Shown: piece after piece, positions 61,507-64,000 of the stretch
How the letters are laid out: each line of letters opens with the position of its first letter
Position numbering within the stretch: the stretch's first letter is position 1
Assembly: GCF_022354825.1 (NCBI RefSeq)
Contig: NZ_CP031168.1
Location: 1,117,501-1,181,500, forward strand
From: Paenibacillus sp. H1-7
GTDB taxonomy: Bacteria; Bacillota; Bacilli; Paenibacillales; NBRC-103111
Direction of reading: 5' to 3'
DNA: 64,000 nt
Made by a program: the position numbers and the translations under genes
Notes under the pieces: model-generated
Told to the model about the DNA's origin: nothing
What the model saw: the letters and a program-made list of their open reading frames with translations, nothing else
Databases searched by the model: none

Positions 61507-63375
61507 ATGTCTTTCGATATCGTTGAATTTCTTAAGAATCATACACTACTCCACGGTGTGCCGGAGATGGAGCTCGCCAAAGCCGCTTCCACGATGCAAA
61601 CGGTTCGATTCACGGAAGGCGAGTGGCTGATGCACGAAGGGAAGGAAGGGCATCACTGCTACTTCGTCCTCGAAGGGACGGTTCAAGTCCATACCCGCAG
61701 TCTGATCGGGAAGCAGGTCGTTCTTGCGGAGCTCGGTTACGGCGCTTTGATCGGGGAAATCGCTCTGATCCGCAATGAGAAGAGAACGGCCGGCATTAGA
61801 GCGCTGAACGATGTGACCGCATTATGTCTGGACCGGGCCGCATTCGAGAAATTGGCGGAAGCGAGTCCGCATTTCCACGAGAGCATGACCTACGCGGCGG
61901 AGCTTCGGATGAAGCACGGGATGCTGAGCAAAGCGTCCATCTGGTCGGCCATACCCGATTCGGAGCTGCGCGGGCTGGCCGAAATTACCGTAAGAAGGCG
62001 CGTCAAGCGGGGGGAGACGGTCCTGCGCGAGGGGGACCCCGCAGACACATTTTATATGATCAGCAGCGGCAGGTTCGAGCTGCGATCCGCCTCGGAGCGG
62101 CGAACGGTTCTCGGAACCGGAGATTATTTCGGCGAGATCGCTATGCTGACCCTGCAGCCCCAGACGGTGTCAGCCGTTGCCCTGGGAGACAGTGAGCTGC
62201 TCGTTATGGGGCGGGCCGAGTTTCAAGCGATATTGAGCTATTATCCCCCGGTGAGAAGGCAGTTCGCAGAGGTGCTGCGTATCCGGAGGCCGGATTTGTC
62301 CATGGACGCATCTTACGGTTCTCTGGAAAAGGACGGACAAGAAGCGGCTGTTCCTTCCCGCCGGGTGCCATCCGATACGGGGGGCAAAGTAAGCCGTCGC
62401 CCGGCGAGATGGATCGACCTGTTATTCGTGCTGGGCGGGGCTTTTGTCGGCTGTACGGTACTGGCCGTTTGGACACAGCATCCGCTGTGGCGCATAGCGG
62501 CTTTGCTGGTTGGCGGCATGGTCGGTCCCGTCACTTTTGTTGCCTATGTAAGGAGCTCGCAGCTGCTCGGCTTTTCGCCGGCCCGGCTGGCATCGGTCTT
62601 TCTTTCATCGGCGGCCGTAGCGGTTCCGCTCGCTTGGATGGCGGAACGGCATTGGCTGTTCGCCCGAACGGATAGCGCCGGCTTTTCAGAGTGGACCGTT
62701 CCCCTATCGGTGGCCCTTATCGAGGAGGCGGCCAAGCTGATCGTGTGTGCCGTACTGCTGAGAGGCGGCCGGATGAGGTTCCTGATGGACGCCGTTGTGT
62801 TCGGAGCTGCAGCCGGCATGGGCTTTGCGGCTATCGAGAGCATAGTGTACGGGTGGTCGTACGGGGGGCAAGGAGCGACGGGAGACATGCTGGCGGTACT
62901 GTGGGTGCGAACTTTGCTATCCCCGTTAGGACACGGTACATGGACGGCGATCGCCGCTGCCGGCATATGGTATGGATATAACCGGCGATCGGCGGCGCTG
63001 GTGAGAGGAAGCCGGGCATGGCTGCTGGCGCTGGCTCTTCCTTTATCGGCGGTGCTGCTTCACATGCTGTGGGACTACCATTTTATAGTAGGTGTTTGGC
63101 GTGTGTTGTCTATGGTTACGGTCGGAGCAGGGGGCTTGCTCATCCTGTACTTGCTAATCCGCAAGGGAGCGCGGGATGAGGATATGGCGGTGACGGCACT
63201 TAATCCACTGCTGCAGCGCGAAGCGGCTGATGAAGCTCCCGGGCTTGGCGAACAGTTGGAGGCTAAAGCGCGCTCGCCTCTGATCTGCTCTGCATGCCGG
63301 ACCCAGTCTCCGCCGGATGCCCGTTATTGCGCCCGGTGCGGACAAGCGTTAAAGCTCGGACGGCAGTCCGGCTGA
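61507..63375 (+). CDS. Tandem cyclic-nucleotide-binding domains fused to a PrsW-type membrane protease
   Basis: 622 residues from ATG at 61507 (GGAGAGAGG before it). Two cNMP-binding domains cover about residues 8-125 and 132-250 (GALIGEIALIRNEKRTAG; GDYFGEIAMLTLQPQTVS). About eight transmembrane helices follow with PrsW motifs: ALIEEAAKLIVC, FAAIESIVYGW, SPLGHGTWTAI and LHMLWDYHF (Glu, His and Asp that would bind zinc). A zinc ribbon (CSACRTQSPPDARYCARCG) closes the protein. PrsW in B. subtilis starts cleavage of anti-sigma factor RsiW. Here a nucleotide signal may control a membrane protease. Confidence 0.88.
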   Translation: MSFDIVEFLKNHTLLHGVPEMELAKAASTMQTVRFTEGEWLMHEGKEGHHCYFVLEGTVQVHTRSLIGKQVVLAELGYGALIGEIALIRNEKRTAGIRALNDVTALCLDRAAFEKLAEASPHFHESMTYAAELRMKHGMLSKASIWSAIPDSELRGLAEITVRRRVKRGETVLREGDPADTFYMISSGRFELRSASERRTVLGTGDYFGEIAMLTLQPQTVSAVALGDSELLVMGRAEFQAILSYYPPVRRQFAEVLRIRRPDLSMDASYGSLEKDGQEAAVPSRRVPSDTGGKVSRRPARWIDLLFVLGGAFVGCTVLAVWTQHPLWRIAALLVGGMVGPVTFVAYVRSSQLLGFSPARLASVFLSSAAVAVPLAWMAERHWLFARTDSAGFSEWTVPLSVALIEEAAKLIVCAVLLRGGRMRFLMDAVVFGAAAGMGFAAIESIVYGWSYGGQGATGDMLAVLWVRTLLSPLGHGTWTAIAAAGIWYGYNRRSAALVRGSRAWLLALALPLSAVLLHMLWDYHFIVGVWRVLSMVTVGAGGLLILYLLIRKGARDEDMAVTALNPLLQREAADEAPGLGEQLEAKARSPLICSACRTQSPPDARYCARCGQALKLGRQSG

Positions 63376-63491
63376 CGAGACATGCCCTGCTTTGAGATGA
63401 CGGTCCAAAGTGATAAAATGAGACTTGATGTTTTCCTGCAAAAGCTCAATAATTGACCGGTGGACAAAATTAGGCAAAGGGGTACAAATAG

Positions 63492-64000
63492 ATGGAATCC
63501 TTCGAGAAAAACCTGGAAAAATATGCCGAGCTCGTCATTAAGGTGGGCGTTAACATTCAGCCGGGGCAGGTGCTGTTTGTCGAGTCTCCGATTGAGGTAG
63601 CGCCTTTTACCCGTAAAGTGGTACAAAAAGCTTACGAGGCGGGAGCCAAATATGTTCAAGTCTCCTGGGACGATGAAGCGGTAACTCGTACGCGGTTCGA
63701 GTATGCGCCTGATGAATCGTTCGGATTTTACCCGGAATGGACAGCCAAAATGATGGAGCAGCTGGCCGAGGGCGGAGGCGCCCTGCTCAACATTAAAGTG
63801 CCGAACCCGGATCTGTATGACGGCATCGATTCGCATAAGGTCACCACGGCAACGCGTGCCGCTTCGGTAGCAAGACAAAAGTTTCAGGGCTACGTGCGCA
63901 ACAAGTCGTTCAGCTGGTGTCTCGTCAAGGCGCCTACGAAAGCTTGGGCGTCGAGGGTGTTCGCCGACTTGCCGGAAGAAGAGCAGGTGCCAGCGATGTG
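63492..64000 (+). CDS. M29-family aminopeptidase (3' end cut by the window)
   Basis: 170 codons lie in the window, and the frame is open to the right edge. It starts MESFEKNLEKYAELVIKVG, nine bases after AAAGGGG, and continues VNIQPGQVLFVESPIEVAPFTRKVVQKAYEAGAKYVQV (two pieces), the conserved N-terminal domain of thermophilic metallo-aminopeptidases (AmpS, AmpT, PepS). These enzymes release N-terminal amino acids in the cytoplasm with two metal ions. The metal ligands lie in the missing part. It is transcribed in the same direction as the PrsW fusion gene. Confidence 0.9.
   Translation, partial: MESFEKNLEKYAELVIKVGVNIQPGQVLFVESPIEVAPFTRKVVQKAYEAGAKYVQVSWDDEAVTRTRFEYAPDESFGFYPEWTAKMMEQLAEGGGALLNIKVPNPDLYDGIDSHKVTTATRAASVARQKFQGYVRNKSFSWCLVKAPTKAWASRVFADLPEEEQVPAM

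Overview
The window looks like a chromosomal segment of a Paenibacillus-type Bacillota (Paenibacillus, Cohnella or a close relative). The signs are strong AGGAGG ribosome-binding sites with frequent TTG and GTG starts, SLH-anchored and copper-amine-oxidase-like secreted proteins, SinR/SinI-type regulators, WYL regulators and a paeninodin-type lasso peptide operon. No rRNA, tRNA, CRISPR array, transposase or phage structural operon was seen.

Layout. 1-6574: a huge S-layer-homology surface protein, cut by the left edge, and a secreted beta-repeat protein. 6759-10934 (minus): a small secreted acidic protein, a right-handed beta-helix protein and an FN3 protein. 11233-15709: Wzz-like adaptor, BY-kinase, HlyD-like lipoprotein and a secreted protein. 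15937-22892: a complete lasso peptide operon C-A-K-B1-B2-N-D. 23079-31060: a glycan block (glycosyltransferases, ketal-pyruvyl transferase, GH88/105-like hydrolase, acetyltransferase, flippase). 31616-45491: a second glycan block whose order follows the Bacillus subtilis eps operon (C, D, GT2, F, GT2, G, ..., L, M, N), with galU and galE included. 45528-47430: two SinR-like repressors, a VanZ-like protein and a SinI-like antirepressor. 47651-64000: sirtuin, HD hydrolase, oxidoreductase, solute-binding protein, a repeat-rich intergenic region, a membrane protein, two WYL proteins, a nucleotidyltransferase, a GH28-like enzyme, a His/Lys-rich mini-protein, a cNMP-binding/PrsW fusion and the start of an M29 aminopeptidase.

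How it works together. EpsC/L/M/N-type enzymes suggest an undecaprenyl-linked N,N'-diacetylbacillosamine start unit. Many glycosyltransferases extend it, a flippase exports it, an EpsG/Wzy-type protein polymerises it, and Wzz plus BY-kinase control the chain.

The most interesting feature is regulatory. Two palindrome families recur at the promoters of this locus: A, GTTCTTTATAAAGAAC, and B, GATACAAAATGTATC. In four promoters a palindrome lies inside or fills the spacer between -35 and -10. A-sites resemble the known SinR half-site GTTCTYT. They precede the lasso operon, both glycan blocks, the small acidic secreted protein and one of the SinR-like genes. B-sites precede wzz, both glycan blocks and the SinI-like gene. 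The lasso peptide therefore appears wired into the matrix (biofilm) programme. Its predicted core is also unusual: with the paeninodin-like leader register, the only acceptor Asp falls at core position 10 rather than 7-9.
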